DNA from: FEN-1191 sp964528845
GTDB lineage: Bacteria; Pseudomonadota; Gammaproteobacteria; Steroidobacterales; Steroidobacteraceae
Assembly: GCA_964528845.1 (NCBI GenBank)
Contig: CAZGVE010000009.1
Location: 1-64,000, forward strand
DNA: 64,000 bases
Direction: 5' to 3'
Position 1 is the first letter of the stretch; each line of letters begins with the position of its first letter. Of the stretch, positions 50,807-60,038 are shown piece by piece. Position numbers and translations under genes: made by a program. The notes below the pieces were generated by a model. That model searched no databases. It had not been told where the DNA came from and was given only the letters and a program-made list of their open reading frames with translations.

Positions 50807-52312
50807 ATGATGCGATTCGAAGCCTTCAGCCGCAAACCGGCCGCGCAGCGCAGTGACTGCCTCGTGGTGGGCAGCTTCGAGCGGGCCGAACTCGGAGACA
50901 TAGGCTCCGGAGTGGACCGTGCGCTGGGCGGGCGGCTGCGCAGCCTGCTCGCGCGCGGGGACTTCTCGGGGCGCGCGGGGGAGACCCTGCTGCTCACCGA
51001 GGCGCGCGGGCTGGCCAGCACGCGCCTGCTGCTGGTGGGCTTAGGTGCGAAGGCCCAGTTCAACCGCCGCACCTGGCGCCGTGGACTGCAGAGCGCGATT
51101 GCGGCCCTGGCCCGCACGCGCATCGCAAGCGCGGCGATCGCGCTCGAACGCCCGGGCTTGCGCGAACTGGACGACTACTACTATGGCCGGGCGCTGGCCG
51201 AGATCACCGGCGCGTCGCTGTACCGGATCAACGACCTGAAGTCGGCCCGCAAGCCGCGCCCCCCGGCGCTCTCGCGGGTGCTGGCCGGGCCGGTCGCTCG
51301 CAGCGCCGTGGCGGACGTGCGCCGCGGGCTGGCAGCCGGGGCTGCGCTGGCCCAGAGCGCGGCCCTGCTGCGCGACCTTGGCAACCTGCCGGCCAATGTC
51401 TGCACGCCGCGCTACCTCGCGGCCCGGGCACGTGCGCTCGAGACGACCTACCGTCGCTCGCTGCGCGTGCGCGTGCTGGACGAGGCGGCGATCCGCCGCC
51501 AGAAAATGGGCTGCCTGCTTGCGGTCACGCGCGGCAGCGCCGAACCGCCCCGCTTCATCGTGCTCGAGTACCGCGGCGCACGCAGCACTCGCGCGCCGCT
51601 GGTGCTGGTCGGCAAGGGCGTCACGTTCGACAGCGGCGGGATCTCGCTCAAGGACCCGGCAGCGATGGACGAGATGAAATTCGACATGTGCGGTGCGGCG
51701 ACGGTACTGGCCGCGATCGACTTCGCGGCGCGCAGCGCGCTGAAACTGAACATCGTCGGCCTGATCCCGGCATGCGAGAACCTGCCGGACGGGCGCGCCG
51801 TCAAACCGGGCGATATCGTCACCAGTGCGGCCGGCTTGACCGTCGAGGTGCTGAACACCGACGCCGAAGGTCGCCTGATCCTGTGCGACGCGCTGCACTA
51901 TGCGCGGCGTTTTCAGCCCGAGCTCGTGGTCGATTTCGCGACCCTGACCGGAGCCTGCGTGGTCGCACTCGGCAATCACCATAGCGGCCTCATGAGCAAC
52001 GATGACGCGCTGGCGCAGGAGCTGCTCGAAGCGGGCACCCGCAGCGACGATCGTGCATGGCGATTGCCGCTGACCGAGGAGTATGGCGAGCAGCTGCGCA
52101 GCAATTTCGCCGACCTCGCCAACGTCGCAGGCAGGGACGGAGGTGCCATCACCGCCGCCGCATTCCTCGCGCGCTTCACCGGCGGCCTGAAGTGGGCGCA
52201 CCTGGACATCGCCGGTACGGCTTCGGTCGGAGGTGTGGCCAAGAGCGCGACCGGACGGCCGCTCTCGCTGGTGACGGACTTCCTGAGCCGTCGCGCCGGC
52301 GCGGCCGGCTAG
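50807..52312 (+). CDS. pepA: Leucyl aminopeptidase
   Basis: The 501-residue M17 peptidase has the metal motif VGKGVTFDSGGISLK, KFDMCGAA, and the signature NTDAEGRL. It forms hexamers that release N-terminal amino acids, and in E. coli PepA is also a DNA-binding accessory factor. It starts at one of two adjacent ATGs (50807, 50810) after AAGGA and begins the pepA-holC-valS operon. Confidence 0.96.
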   Translation: MMRFEAFSRKPAAQRSDCLVVGSFERAELGDIGSGVDRALGGRLRSLLARGDFSGRAGETLLLTEARGLASTRLLLVGLGAKAQFNRRTWRRGLQSAIAALARTRIASAAIALERPGLRELDDYYYGRALAEITGASLYRINDLKSARKPRPPALSRVLAGPVARSAVADVRRGLAAGAALAQSAALLRDLGNLPANVCTPRYLAARARALETTYRRSLRVRVLDEAAIRRQKMGCLLAVTRGSAEPPRFIVLEYRGARSTRAPLVLVGKGVTFDSGGISLKDPAAMDEMKFDMCGAATVLAAIDFAARSALKLNIVGLIPACENLPDGRAVKPGDIVTSAAGLTVEVLNTDAEGRLILCDALHYARRFQPELVVDFATLTGACVVALGNHHSGLMSNDDALAQELLEAGTRSDDRAWRLPLTEEYGEQLRSNFADLANVAGRDGGAITAAAFLARFTGGLKWAHLDIAGTASVGGVAKSATGRPLSLVTDFLSRRAGAAG

Positions 52313-52327
52313 GGTACGTCCCGGCAG

Positions 52328-52786
52328 GTGGTGGGCAGAGCGCAGCGGGTCGAGTTCTATGTCCTTGCCGGCGAGGACACGCGAGCCCGGCTCAAGTTCG
52401 TCTGCCGGCTGGCCGAGCAGGCCGCACTGGCAGGCCTGCGGGTGTTCGCGTGGGCCGACGACCCGGCCGAGCTCGAGCGCTTCGATGATCTGCTGTGGAC
52501 CTTCGGCGACCGCAGCTTCGTGCCGCACGAGCTGTTCAGCGACGTGCGGCAGTGGGATGACGCGCCGGTGCTGCTCGGGAGCGGCACGCTGCCTGCGCAG
52601 CCGTTTGACCTGCTGCTGAACCTCGGTAACGTGGTGCCGGACGGGACCGGCCACGCCGCGCGGATCGCCGAGGTCATCGATGCGCACGCCGCCCGACGTG
52701 CCGCCGGCCGCCTGCGCTTCCGCGCCTACCGCGCCGCCGGCCTCAGTCCTGAAACCCACAACGTCTCTGCCGAGGATGCCCCGTGA
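52328..52786 (+). CDS. holC: DNA polymerase III subunit chi
   Basis: The 152-residue protein matches HolC: RVEFYVLAGEDTRARLKFVCRLAEQA at the start and LWTFGDRSFVPHELF in the middle, the conserved surface for psi and SSB binding. A GTG start at 52328 or 52331 is used. Its stop overlaps the valS start (TGATG). It links the clamp loader to single-strand-binding protein at replication forks. Confidence 0.92.
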   Translation: MVGRAQRVEFYVLAGEDTRARLKFVCRLAEQAALAGLRVFAWADDPAELERFDDLLWTFGDRSFVPHELFSDVRQWDDAPVLLGSGTLPAQPFDLLLNLGNVVPDGTGHAARIAEVIDAHAARRAAGRLRFRAYRAAGLSPETHNVSAEDAP

Positions 52787-55596
52787 TGGACAAGGCCTAT
52801 GCACCCGCCGAGATCGAACAGCGCCTGTACCAGCGCTGGGAGAGTGCTGGCTACTTCGAGCCCGGCGATGGCGAGCGCGCCTACTGCATCATGCTGCCGC
52901 CGCCGAATGTGACCGGCACGCTGCACATGGGGCACGCGTTCCAGGACACGATCATGGATGCGCTCACGCGGTTGCAGCGCATGCGCGGCGCGGCAGCGCT
53001 GTGGCAGCCCGGCACCGATCACGCCGGCATCGCGACGCAGATGGTGGTCGAGCGGCAGCTCAATGCCGCAGGTCAGCAGCGTACCGACCTGTCGCGCGAG
53101 CAGTTCGAGCAGCGCGTCTGGGCCTGGAAACAGCAGTCCGGCGACGTGATTTCCCGGCAGATGCGCCGTCTCGGCGCCTCGGTCGACTGGTCGCGCGAAC
53201 GCTTCACGATGGACCCGGGACTGTCGGCCGCGGTCATCGAGGCTTTCGTACGGTTGTACGAAGAGGGACTGATCTATCGCGGGAAACGGCTGGTGAACTG
53301 GGATCCGGTCCTGGGGACCGCGCTGTCGGATCTCGAGGTCCTGTCCGAGGAGGAAGACGGCCAGCTCTGGCACCTGCGCTATCCGCTGGTCGGGGGCGGT
53401 GGTCACGTCGTGGTCGCCACCACCCGTCCCGAAACCCTGCTCGGCGACACCGCCGTCGCGGTCAACGGGGAGGATGAACGCTACCGTGATCTGGTCGGGC
53501 GACGGGTGCTGCTACCAGTGGCCGGGCGCGAGATCCCGATCATCGCCGACGCGTACGTCGATCCGGCATTCGGCACCGGGTGCGTCAAGATCACGCCGGC
53601 TCACGACTTCAACGACTACGCGATCGGGCAGCGCCACGGACTGCCGATGATCAACGTGTTCACGCCGGACGCGCACCTGAACGAGCAGGCACCGGAGCGG
53701 CTGCGCGGGCTGGATCGCTTTGAGGCGCGCGTGCGCATCCTCGCCGAGCTCGAGGCCGCCGGACTGCTCGCGGCCACCGTGCCTCACAAGCTGATGACAC
53801 CGCGCGGTGACCGCAGCGGCGCGGTCATCGAGCCGTACCTGACCGATCAATGGTACGTGCGGATCGCCCCACTGGCCGCACCGGCCATTGCCGCGGTCGA
53901 ATCCGGCCAGGTGCGCTTCGTGCCCCGGAACTGGGAGAAGACCTTTTTCCAGTGGATGCGCAACATCCAGGACTGGTGCATCAGCCGCCAGCTCTGGTGG
54001 GGGCACCGCATCCCCGCCTGGTACGACGAGCAGGGGCAGGTCTATGTCGCGCGCGACGCCGCGGCGGCCGCGGCGGCGGCACGGGCCCGGCACGGACGGG
54101 AGGTGCCGCTGCGCCGGGACGAGGACGTGCTCGATACCTGGTTCTCCTCTGGCCTGTGGCCGATCTCGACTCTGGGATGGCCCGCACAGACGGCTGAACT
54201 GCATCGCTTCTACCCTACCGACGTCCTGGTGACGGGCTTCGACATCATTTTCTTCTGGGTCGCTCGCATGCTCATGTTCGGACTGAAGTTCATGGATGAA
54301 GTCCCGTTTCGCGAGGTGTACATGCATGGGCTGATCCTCGACGCGGAAGGACAGAAGATGTCCAAGTCGAAGGGCAATGTGATCGACCCCCTGGACATCA
54401 TCGATGGCATCGGGCTCGAAGCACTGCTCGCCAAGCGCACCGGTGGGCTCATGCAGCCGCACATGGCCTCCCGGATCGAGCGCGCGACGCGCGCGCAGTA
54501 TCCAGAGGGTATCCATGCCTATGGCACGGACGCGCTGCGCTTCACCTTCGCCGCGCTGGCGACCCAAAGCCGCGATATCCGTTTCGACCTGGCGCGGGTC
54601 GCCGGCTCGCGCAATTTCTGCAACAAGTTGTGGAACGCGGCGCGCTTCGTGCTCGGGGCCATCGGCCCCGACGTCGGATCGCTTCCAGCCCCGGTGCAGC
54701 CCGCGCCCGGCGCCGCCGCCGCGGCCGATTCCGCCGCCGACCGCTGGATCCGCTCGCGCCTCGGCGCCACGATCGCCACCGTGGACGCGGCCTTCGCCGA
54801 CTACCGCTTCGACTTCGCCGCCACCGCGCTGTACGAGTTTACCTGGCACGAGTTCTGCGACTGGTACCTCGAGATCGTCAAACCGGTGCTGCAGGGTGAG
54901 CCCGGCCCGGCGCGCACCGCAGCGCTGCGCACCTTGATCATCGTGCTCGAGACGCTGCTGCGCGCGCTGCATCCGCTGATGCCCTTCATTACCGAAGAGA
55001 TCTGGCTGCGGGTCGCGCCGCTGGCCGGCGTCGAAGGCGACACGATCATGCGGCAGCCATGGCCGCATGCGCAGGATTACCCGCCCGACCCTGCGGCCGA
55101 GACCGAACTGCGATGGGTCATGCAGGTCGTGCTCGGAATCCGCCAGATCCGCGGCGAGATGGACATCGCGCCGTCCCGGCGCCTGCCCTTGCTGCTGCGG
55201 CACGCGAGCCTTACGGATCTGGAGCGCGTGCGGTGCCACGAGGCGATGCTGGCGCGCCTGGCAGGAGTCTCGAGCGTACGCGCGCTCGATGCGCTCGAGG
55301 CTCCGCCACCGGCCGCGATGGCGCTGGTCGGAGAGCTTGCGCTGCTGGTGCCGATGGCAGGCCTGATCGAGCCACAAAGCGAGCTGGCCCGGCTCGGCAA
55401 GCGGCTGCAGAAGGTGGAGCAGGAACTCGCCCGTGCCACCGCAAAACTCGCCAACGCCAATTTCGTCGATCACGCGCCCCCGGAGGTCGTCGCGCAGGAG
55501 CGCGCACGCCTCGCCGACTTCGAGCGCACGCGGGTCGGACTTTCCCGGCAGCTCGAGCAGGTGCGGGCGCTCGAGCGCCTGGAACGCGGCGCATGA
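52786..55596 (+). CDS. valS: Valyl-tRNA synthetase
   Basis: The protein is 936 residues from the ATG at 52786. It has the class I HIGH motif as HMGH (TGTLHMGHAFQ), the editing domain between, the KMSKS motif (QKMSKSKGN), and a C-terminal coiled-coil arm of about 70 residues (LGKRLQKVEQELARATAKL). All expected ValRS parts are present. Its stop overlaps the moxR start (ATGA), which links translation to the next operon genes. Confidence 0.97.
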   Translation: MDKAYAPAEIEQRLYQRWESAGYFEPGDGERAYCIMLPPPNVTGTLHMGHAFQDTIMDALTRLQRMRGAAALWQPGTDHAGIATQMVVERQLNAAGQQRTDLSREQFEQRVWAWKQQSGDVISRQMRRLGASVDWSRERFTMDPGLSAAVIEAFVRLYEEGLIYRGKRLVNWDPVLGTALSDLEVLSEEEDGQLWHLRYPLVGGGGHVVVATTRPETLLGDTAVAVNGEDERYRDLVGRRVLLPVAGREIPIIADAYVDPAFGTGCVKITPAHDFNDYAIGQRHGLPMINVFTPDAHLNEQAPERLRGLDRFEARVRILAELEAAGLLAATVPHKLMTPRGDRSGAVIEPYLTDQWYVRIAPLAAPAIAAVESGQVRFVPRNWEKTFFQWMRNIQDWCISRQLWWGHRIPAWYDEQGQVYVARDAAAAAAAARARHGREVPLRRDEDVLDTWFSSGLWPISTLGWPAQTAELHRFYPTDVLVTGFDIIFFWVARMLMFGLKFMDEVPFREVYMHGLILDAEGQKMSKSKGNVIDPLDIIDGIGLEALLAKRTGGLMQPHMASRIERATRAQYPEGIHAYGTDALRFTFAALATQSRDIRFDLARVAGSRNFCNKLWNAARFVLGAIGPDVGSLPAPVQPAPGAAAAADSAADRWIRSRLGATIATVDAAFADYRFDFAATALYEFTWHEFCDWYLEIVKPVLQGEPGPARTAALRTLIIVLETLLRALHPLMPFITEEIWLRVAPLAGVEGDTIMRQPWPHAQDYPPDPAAETELRWVMQVVLGIRQIRGEMDIAPSRRLPLLLRHASLTDLERVRCHEAMLARLAGVSSVRALDALEAPPPAAMALVGELALLVPMAGLIEPQSELARLGKRLQKVEQELARATAKLANANFVDHAPPEVVAQERARLADFERTRVGLSRQLEQVRALERLERGA

Positions 55597-56504
55597 GCGG
55601 ACTGAACGCTGCCATCGCCGCGGTCGAGCGCGTGATCCTGGGCAAGCAGTCCCAGGTACGTCTTTGCCTCGCATGCCTGCTGGCGCGCGGACATCTGCTG
55701 ATCGAGGACGTTCCGGGCGTCGGCAAGACCACGCTGGCCCAGACGCTCGCGCGTGTGCTCGGGCTCGAGTGGTCGCGGCTGCAGTTCACCAGCGACATGC
55801 TGCCCGCCGACATCGTCGGCGTGTCGATCTTCGATCGCGCGTCGCAGAAGTTTCAGTTCCGCCGCGGAGCCGTATTCACGCAGCTGCTGCTGGCCGACGA
55901 AGTCAACCGCGCGAGCCCCAAGGCACAGAGCGCGCTGCTCGAGGCGATGGAAGAGCGCCAGGTCAGCATCGATGGCAGCAGCTATGTCCTGCCTGAGCCA
56001 TTCTTCGTCGTTGCGACGCAGAACCCCCACGAGCAGGTCGGTACCTATGACTTGCCCGAATCGCAGCTCGATCGGTTCCTGATGCGCATCAGCCTGGGGT
56101 ATCCCGATCCCGCCTCCGAGCGGCGCGTGCTGCTGCATGGGGACCGGCGCGAGCTGATGCAGGAGACCCCGGCGGTGCTGGGGGCGGCGCAGGTGCTGGC
56201 GCTGCAGCGCGAGGCGCGTGCGGTGCACGTATCGCCGCTGCTGCTCGACTACGTGCAGGGGCTGGTGGGACGATCACGGGCCGAACTGTCACTGGGCCTC
56301 TCGCCGCGCGCCGCCCAGGGACTGCTGCGCGCCGCCCAGGCCTGGGCGCTGATCGACGGGGAGCGCGCGGTGCTGCCCGAGCATGTGCAGGTCGTGTTCC
56401 CCGCGATCGCCGCCCACCGCCTGGAGGCGCGCGATGGCGAACCGGGCGAACGCGGCAGCGAGATCGCTCTTGAGATCCTTCGCGCCGTCCCTGTTCCGGT
56501 TTGA
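55593..56504 (+). CDS. MoxR-family AAA+ ATPase
   Basis: From the ATG at 55593 the protein is 303 residues with Walker A EDVPGVGKTT, Walker B LLLADEVNRASPKAQ, the sensor segment VVATQNPHEQVGTY and the arginine-finger region ESQLDRFLMR. MoxR ATPases act as chaperones for protein complexes and are often encoded with DUF58 and transglutaminase-like proteins, as here. It overlaps the next gene by 71 bases. Confidence 0.94.
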   Translation: MSGLNAAIAAVERVILGKQSQVRLCLACLLARGHLLIEDVPGVGKTTLAQTLARVLGLEWSRLQFTSDMLPADIVGVSIFDRASQKFQFRRGAVFTQLLLADEVNRASPKAQSALLEAMEERQVSIDGSSYVLPEPFFVVATQNPHEQVGTYDLPESQLDRFLMRISLGYPDPASERRVLLHGDRRELMQETPAVLGAAQVLALQREARAVHVSPLLLDYVQGLVGRSRAELSLGLSPRAAQGLLRAAQAWALIDGERAVLPEHVQVVFPAIAAHRLEARDGEPGERGSEIALEILRAVPVPV

Positions 56505-57459
56505 TCCGCTCGGCGCGCTCGCGCGCGCCGCCCAGGCCTGGGCGCGCCGGCGTCAGGGGCCGGACATCCTGCCGCTGACGCTCGAGTCCCGGCGGCTGTA
56601 CATCCTGCCCACACGTCGCGGTCTGATGGCCGGCCTGCTGCTGTTCCTGATGCTGCTCGCGGGGCTGAACTACAACAATAGTCTCGCGCTGCTGCTGTGC
56701 TTCACGCTGTGCGGCTTCGCGCTGGTCTCGATGTACGATTGTCACCGCACGCTGGCCGGGCTGCGTCTGGTGCGCGCGCAGGCCGCGCCGGCCTTCGCGC
56801 AGGCGCACGGGGAGCTCGCCTTGAGCCTGGAGAACTGCGAGCCGCGGCTGCGCCGCGGAATCTCGCTGCGCTGTGCACCGGCCCGAGTGGTCTACTTCGA
56901 CGTGCCGGCGCAGACCGTGACCCCGGTACGCATCGAGTTTCCGGCGCGGGTGCGCGGCTGGCAGCGCATCGATCGCGTGGAGCTGGCCACGACCACGCCG
57001 CTCGGCCTGTTCCGCGCCTGGACCTGGCTGCATCTGCCGCTCGATGTGCTGGTGTATCCGCAGCCACTGCGCTTGCGGCCGCTGCCCCGTGCCCTGGGTG
57101 AGCAGCGCCGTGGCCAGCGACAACGCCGGCTCGGTGGCGAGGAGGAATGGGCCTCCCTGCGCCCGTTTCAGGACAGCGATTCACCGCGCAGTGTGGCCTG
57201 GAAGGTCTACGCGCGCGGCGGGCCGCTGATGGTCGCGCAGTACGATGCGCCGGCCGGCACCGACCGGCTGCTCGATCTCGCGCGGCTGGACGGGCTACCG
57301 CTCGAACGCGCGCTCTCGCAGCTCACGGCGTGGGTGCTGGAATGCGAGCAGCACGGCGCGCGCTACGCGTTGCGCCTGTCCGGACGCATGCTGAAAGCCG
57401 GGGTCGGACCGGGACAGCGCCGCGCCTGTCTCGAGGCGTTGGCACTGTATCGCGCTTGA
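56434..57459 (+). CDS. DUF58-domain membrane protein
   Basis: Start ATG at 56434 has the ribosome site GGAGGCGCGCG, inside moxR. The 341-residue protein has two N-terminal membrane helices (LMAGLLLFLMLLAGLNYNN; LALLLCFTLCGFALVSM) and then a DUF58 domain with the hallmark EEEWASLRPFQDSDSPRSVAWKVYAR. It is the middle member of the moxR-DUF58-transglutaminase operon. The molecular role is unknown. Confidence 0.9.
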   Translation: MANRANAAARSLLRSFAPSLFRFDPLGALARAAQAWARRRQGPDILPLTLESRRLYILPTRRGLMAGLLLFLMLLAGLNYNNSLALLLCFTLCGFALVSMYDCHRTLAGLRLVRAQAAPAFAQAHGELALSLENCEPRLRRGISLRCAPARVVYFDVPAQTVTPVRIEFPARVRGWQRIDRVELATTTPLGLFRAWTWLHLPLDVLVYPQPLRLRPLPRALGEQRRGQRQRRLGGEEEWASLRPFQDSDSPRSVAWKVYARGGPLMVAQYDAPAGTDRLLDLARLDGLPLERALSQLTAWVLECEQHGARYALRLSGRMLKAGVGPGQRRACLEALALYRA

Positions 57460-57472
57460 ACGCACGGACCTG

Positions 57473-58803
57473 ATGATGGACATCGTCGCTACCTTGCGCA
57501 CCCCGATCTCCGCGACCGTGTTCGCGGCTCCGGATCCTTCGCGCGTGCCACCGGCCGCGCCGGCACTGCGCTGGGTACTGGCTGGATTCCTCGGAGCGGT
57601 GCTGCTGAACCTGCACCATACCGCCGCCTGGTGCATTCCGGTCGCGCTCGGCAGTGCCGCGTGGCGCCTGCGTGCCGGCGCCACGGCCACGCCGCTGATG
57701 GGTGGTCCGTGGCGTGTCACGGTCGTCCTGATCATGACGGTCGCGGTGCTGCTGAGCTTTCNNNNNNNNNNNNNNNNNNNNNNNNNNNNNNNNNNNNNNN
57801 NNNNNNNNNNNNNNNNNNNNNNNNNNNNNNNNNNNNNNNNNNNNNNNNNNNNNNNNNNNNNCCCGTGAACCGCAATCCGCGCAGCGTCGAACTCGCTCAC
57901 AGCTTGCGTGCGCAGGCCGCCTCCGACAGCGCCTTTGTCGAAGCCGTGCTCGACTACTTCCGCCGCGGCAACTTCGAGTACACGCTCACTCCGCCGCTGC
58001 TCGACCCGAATTCGATCGATGATCTGCTGTTCCGCTCACACCAGGGGTTCTGCGGCCACTACGCCTCGGCGTTCGCGATGCTGATGCGGGCCGGCGGCGT
58101 ACCGGCGCGGGTAGTGACCGGCTATCTCGGCGGGCAGTGGAATCCGTTCGGACGCTATCTGCTGGTACGCCAGGCGGACGCCCATGCGTGGACCGAGGTC
58201 TGGCTCGAGGGACGCGGCTGGATGCGGGTGGATCCGACCTCGGTCGTGGCACCCGGCCGCCTGACGGACGGATTCGATCCATTGAGCGCAGCCGGCTTCG
58301 GCACCGATCGATCGCTGAACTCCGCACTGTGGATGCGCAACACCGTGCAGGCCTGGCAGGCGATGAACGCCTGGTGGCAGGACCAATTCGTGAGCTTCAA
58401 TTTCGCGAAGCAGCTTGGGCTGCTGAGCTGGCTCGGGCTTCCCGGCCACGACTGGCGCGAGCTCGCGGTGCTTCTGACCGCCGGCGGCGCCCTGTGGTCC
58501 GCGCTGATCGCCTGGCGCATGGCCCCGTCGCTGTCGCGATCGCGACCCGACGCCCTCGGACGGGCATGGCTGGCGCTCGAGCGCGCGCTGCGCGGTTACG
58601 CCGCCCCGCGTCTCCAGCACGAAGGCCCGATAGGCTATGCCGATCGAATCGCAGAGCGCGCGCCGCAACTGGCCGCCCAGCTCAAACCGCTCGCCGTCCG
58701 ATATGCCCGGCTGAGATACGGGAGCGGCTGCAGCGCCTCGCAGCTGCAGCAGTTCCGCCGCGCCGTGCGGCTGTTCCGGGCCCGGACCCGGGCGCGGACT
58801 TAA
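57473..58803 (+). CDS. TgpA-like transglutaminase membrane protein, interrupted by a real gap
   Basis: The N-terminal 96 residues (57473-57761) include the first membrane helices. After 100 N the C-terminal 313 residues (57862-58803) hold the transglutaminase core with catalytic Cys in GFCGHYASAFAML, His in DAHAWTEVW and Asp in VDPTS, then a final membrane helix and DUF4129-like tail. The flanks share no overlap and the two parts are in different frames, so the true gap length is unknown. TgpA homologs are about 660 residues, which suggests about 250 residues are missing. Confidence 0.85.
57762..57861. other. True assembly gap of unknown length
   Basis: Unlike the other N runs this one has no matching flanks. 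By comparison with the usual TgpA length roughly 750 bases may be missing, covering the remaining membrane helices and the start of the outer domain. Confidence 0.85.
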
Positions 58804-60038
58804 GCCGGCGCCGGATCCCGGACGCGCGCCAGCAGTGCGCCGCCGCCGGCGAAGAACAGCAGCAGCACGAGGATCGAGAGACGCTGATTGCCGCTCGCGA
58901 TCGCGACCACGCCCATCGCCAGAGGACCGAGCACCGCGGCGAACTTCGCGAGCATGTTGTAGAAGCCGAAGTATTCGCCGGAGCGCTCACGCGGAATCAG
59001 GCGCGTGAAATACGAGCGCGAGAGCGCCTGGACCCCCCCTTGTACGGTGCCAACGACAGCGGCGAGCAGGTAAAACTGGCGTTCCGAACGCATGAAGTAG
59101 GCGTAGACGGTCACCACGACGAACACCGACAGTCCGATATAGATCGCGCGCCGCGGCCCGATGCGGTCACCGAGGCGACCGAACAGCAGTGCGCACGGAA
59201 AGGATACGAACTGCACCAGCAGCAGCGCCTGGATCAGTGCGCTGGTCGAAAAGCCCAGCTTGGCGCCGAAGTCGACCGCCATCTGCTGCAGCGTGGCGAT
59301 GCCGTCGATGTAGAGCCAGTAGGCAAGCAGGAAGTGGAGCACCGGCCGGTCGGACAGCACCTGCCTGATCGTCGACCACAGATCTCCCCAGGTGGCTCCC
59401 CCGGCACTCGCCGCCGCCTCCGGCACCCGTGCGAACAGCGGCAGCGTGAACAGCACCCACCAGAGCGCCACGTCGAGGAACGCGACGCGCGTGGCCACAG
59501 TGGCATCGGCAAGGTGAAACGCGTGCGGGTGCAGCACCATGACCACATTGACCAGGAACAGCAGTCCGCCGCCCAAGTAGCCCAGCGCGAATCCGAGGGC
59601 CGACACACGATTGGACTGCGCCGGAGTGGCCACCTGCACGATCAGCGCGTCCTGGAACGACGAGCCGGCGAAGAAACCGACCGAAGCGAGCGCGAATACC
59701 AGCAGCGCCAGTCCCCAATGGCCGGCACCGATCAGCGCCAGCGCGGCAGTGCCGGCCGCGCCGAGTGCCGTGGAAACGCCGAACCAGAACTTCTTGGCTC
59801 CGCGGCGATCGGCGAGCGTGCCGAGCCACGGCGCGATCAGCATCACCACGAAGCTCGCGCCGGAGTTGGCCAGCCCGAGGTAGAAGGTCGAGCGCGTACC
59901 GGATAGTGCCGCGGCCCAGTACTTGTCGAAGAAGATCGGAAACAGGCCGACCAGCACCGTGGTCGAAAAGGCATGGTTGGCCCAGGCCGACATTGCCCAG
60001 GCCCATTGCGCCGCGCGCACTGACCTTGGGGTGCTCAC
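58800..60038 (-). CDS. MFS transporter, UMF1/Atg22-like family
   Basis: From the GTG at 60038 the protein is 412 residues with about 12 membrane helices. Motifs include WANHAFSTTVLVGLFPIFF, LADRRGAKKFWFG after the second helix, SFQDALIV and QGGVQALSRSYFTRLIPRERSGEYFGFYN, which match the UMF1 family. The start overlaps the prfC stop (GTGA). The substrate is unknown; related proteins are efflux carriers. The frame is open upstream only as a shadow of prfC. Confidence 0.88.
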   Translation of the reverse strand: MSTPRSVRAAQWAWAMSAWANHAFSTTVLVGLFPIFFDKYWAAALSGTRSTFYLGLANSGASFVVMLIAPWLGTLADRRGAKKFWFGVSTALGAAGTAALALIGAGHWGLALLVFALASVGFFAGSSFQDALIVQVATPAQSNRVSALGFALGYLGGGLLFLVNVVMVLHPHAFHLADATVATRVAFLDVALWWVLFTLPLFARVPEAAASAGGATWGDLWSTIRQVLSDRPVLHFLLAYWLYIDGIATLQQMAVDFGAKLGFSTSALIQALLLVQFVSFPCALLFGRLGDRIGPRRAIYIGLSVFVVVTVYAYFMRSERQFYLLAAVVGTVQGGVQALSRSYFTRLIPRERSGEYFGFYNMLAKFAAVLGPLAMGVVAIASGNQRLSILVLLLFFAGGGALLARVRDPAPA

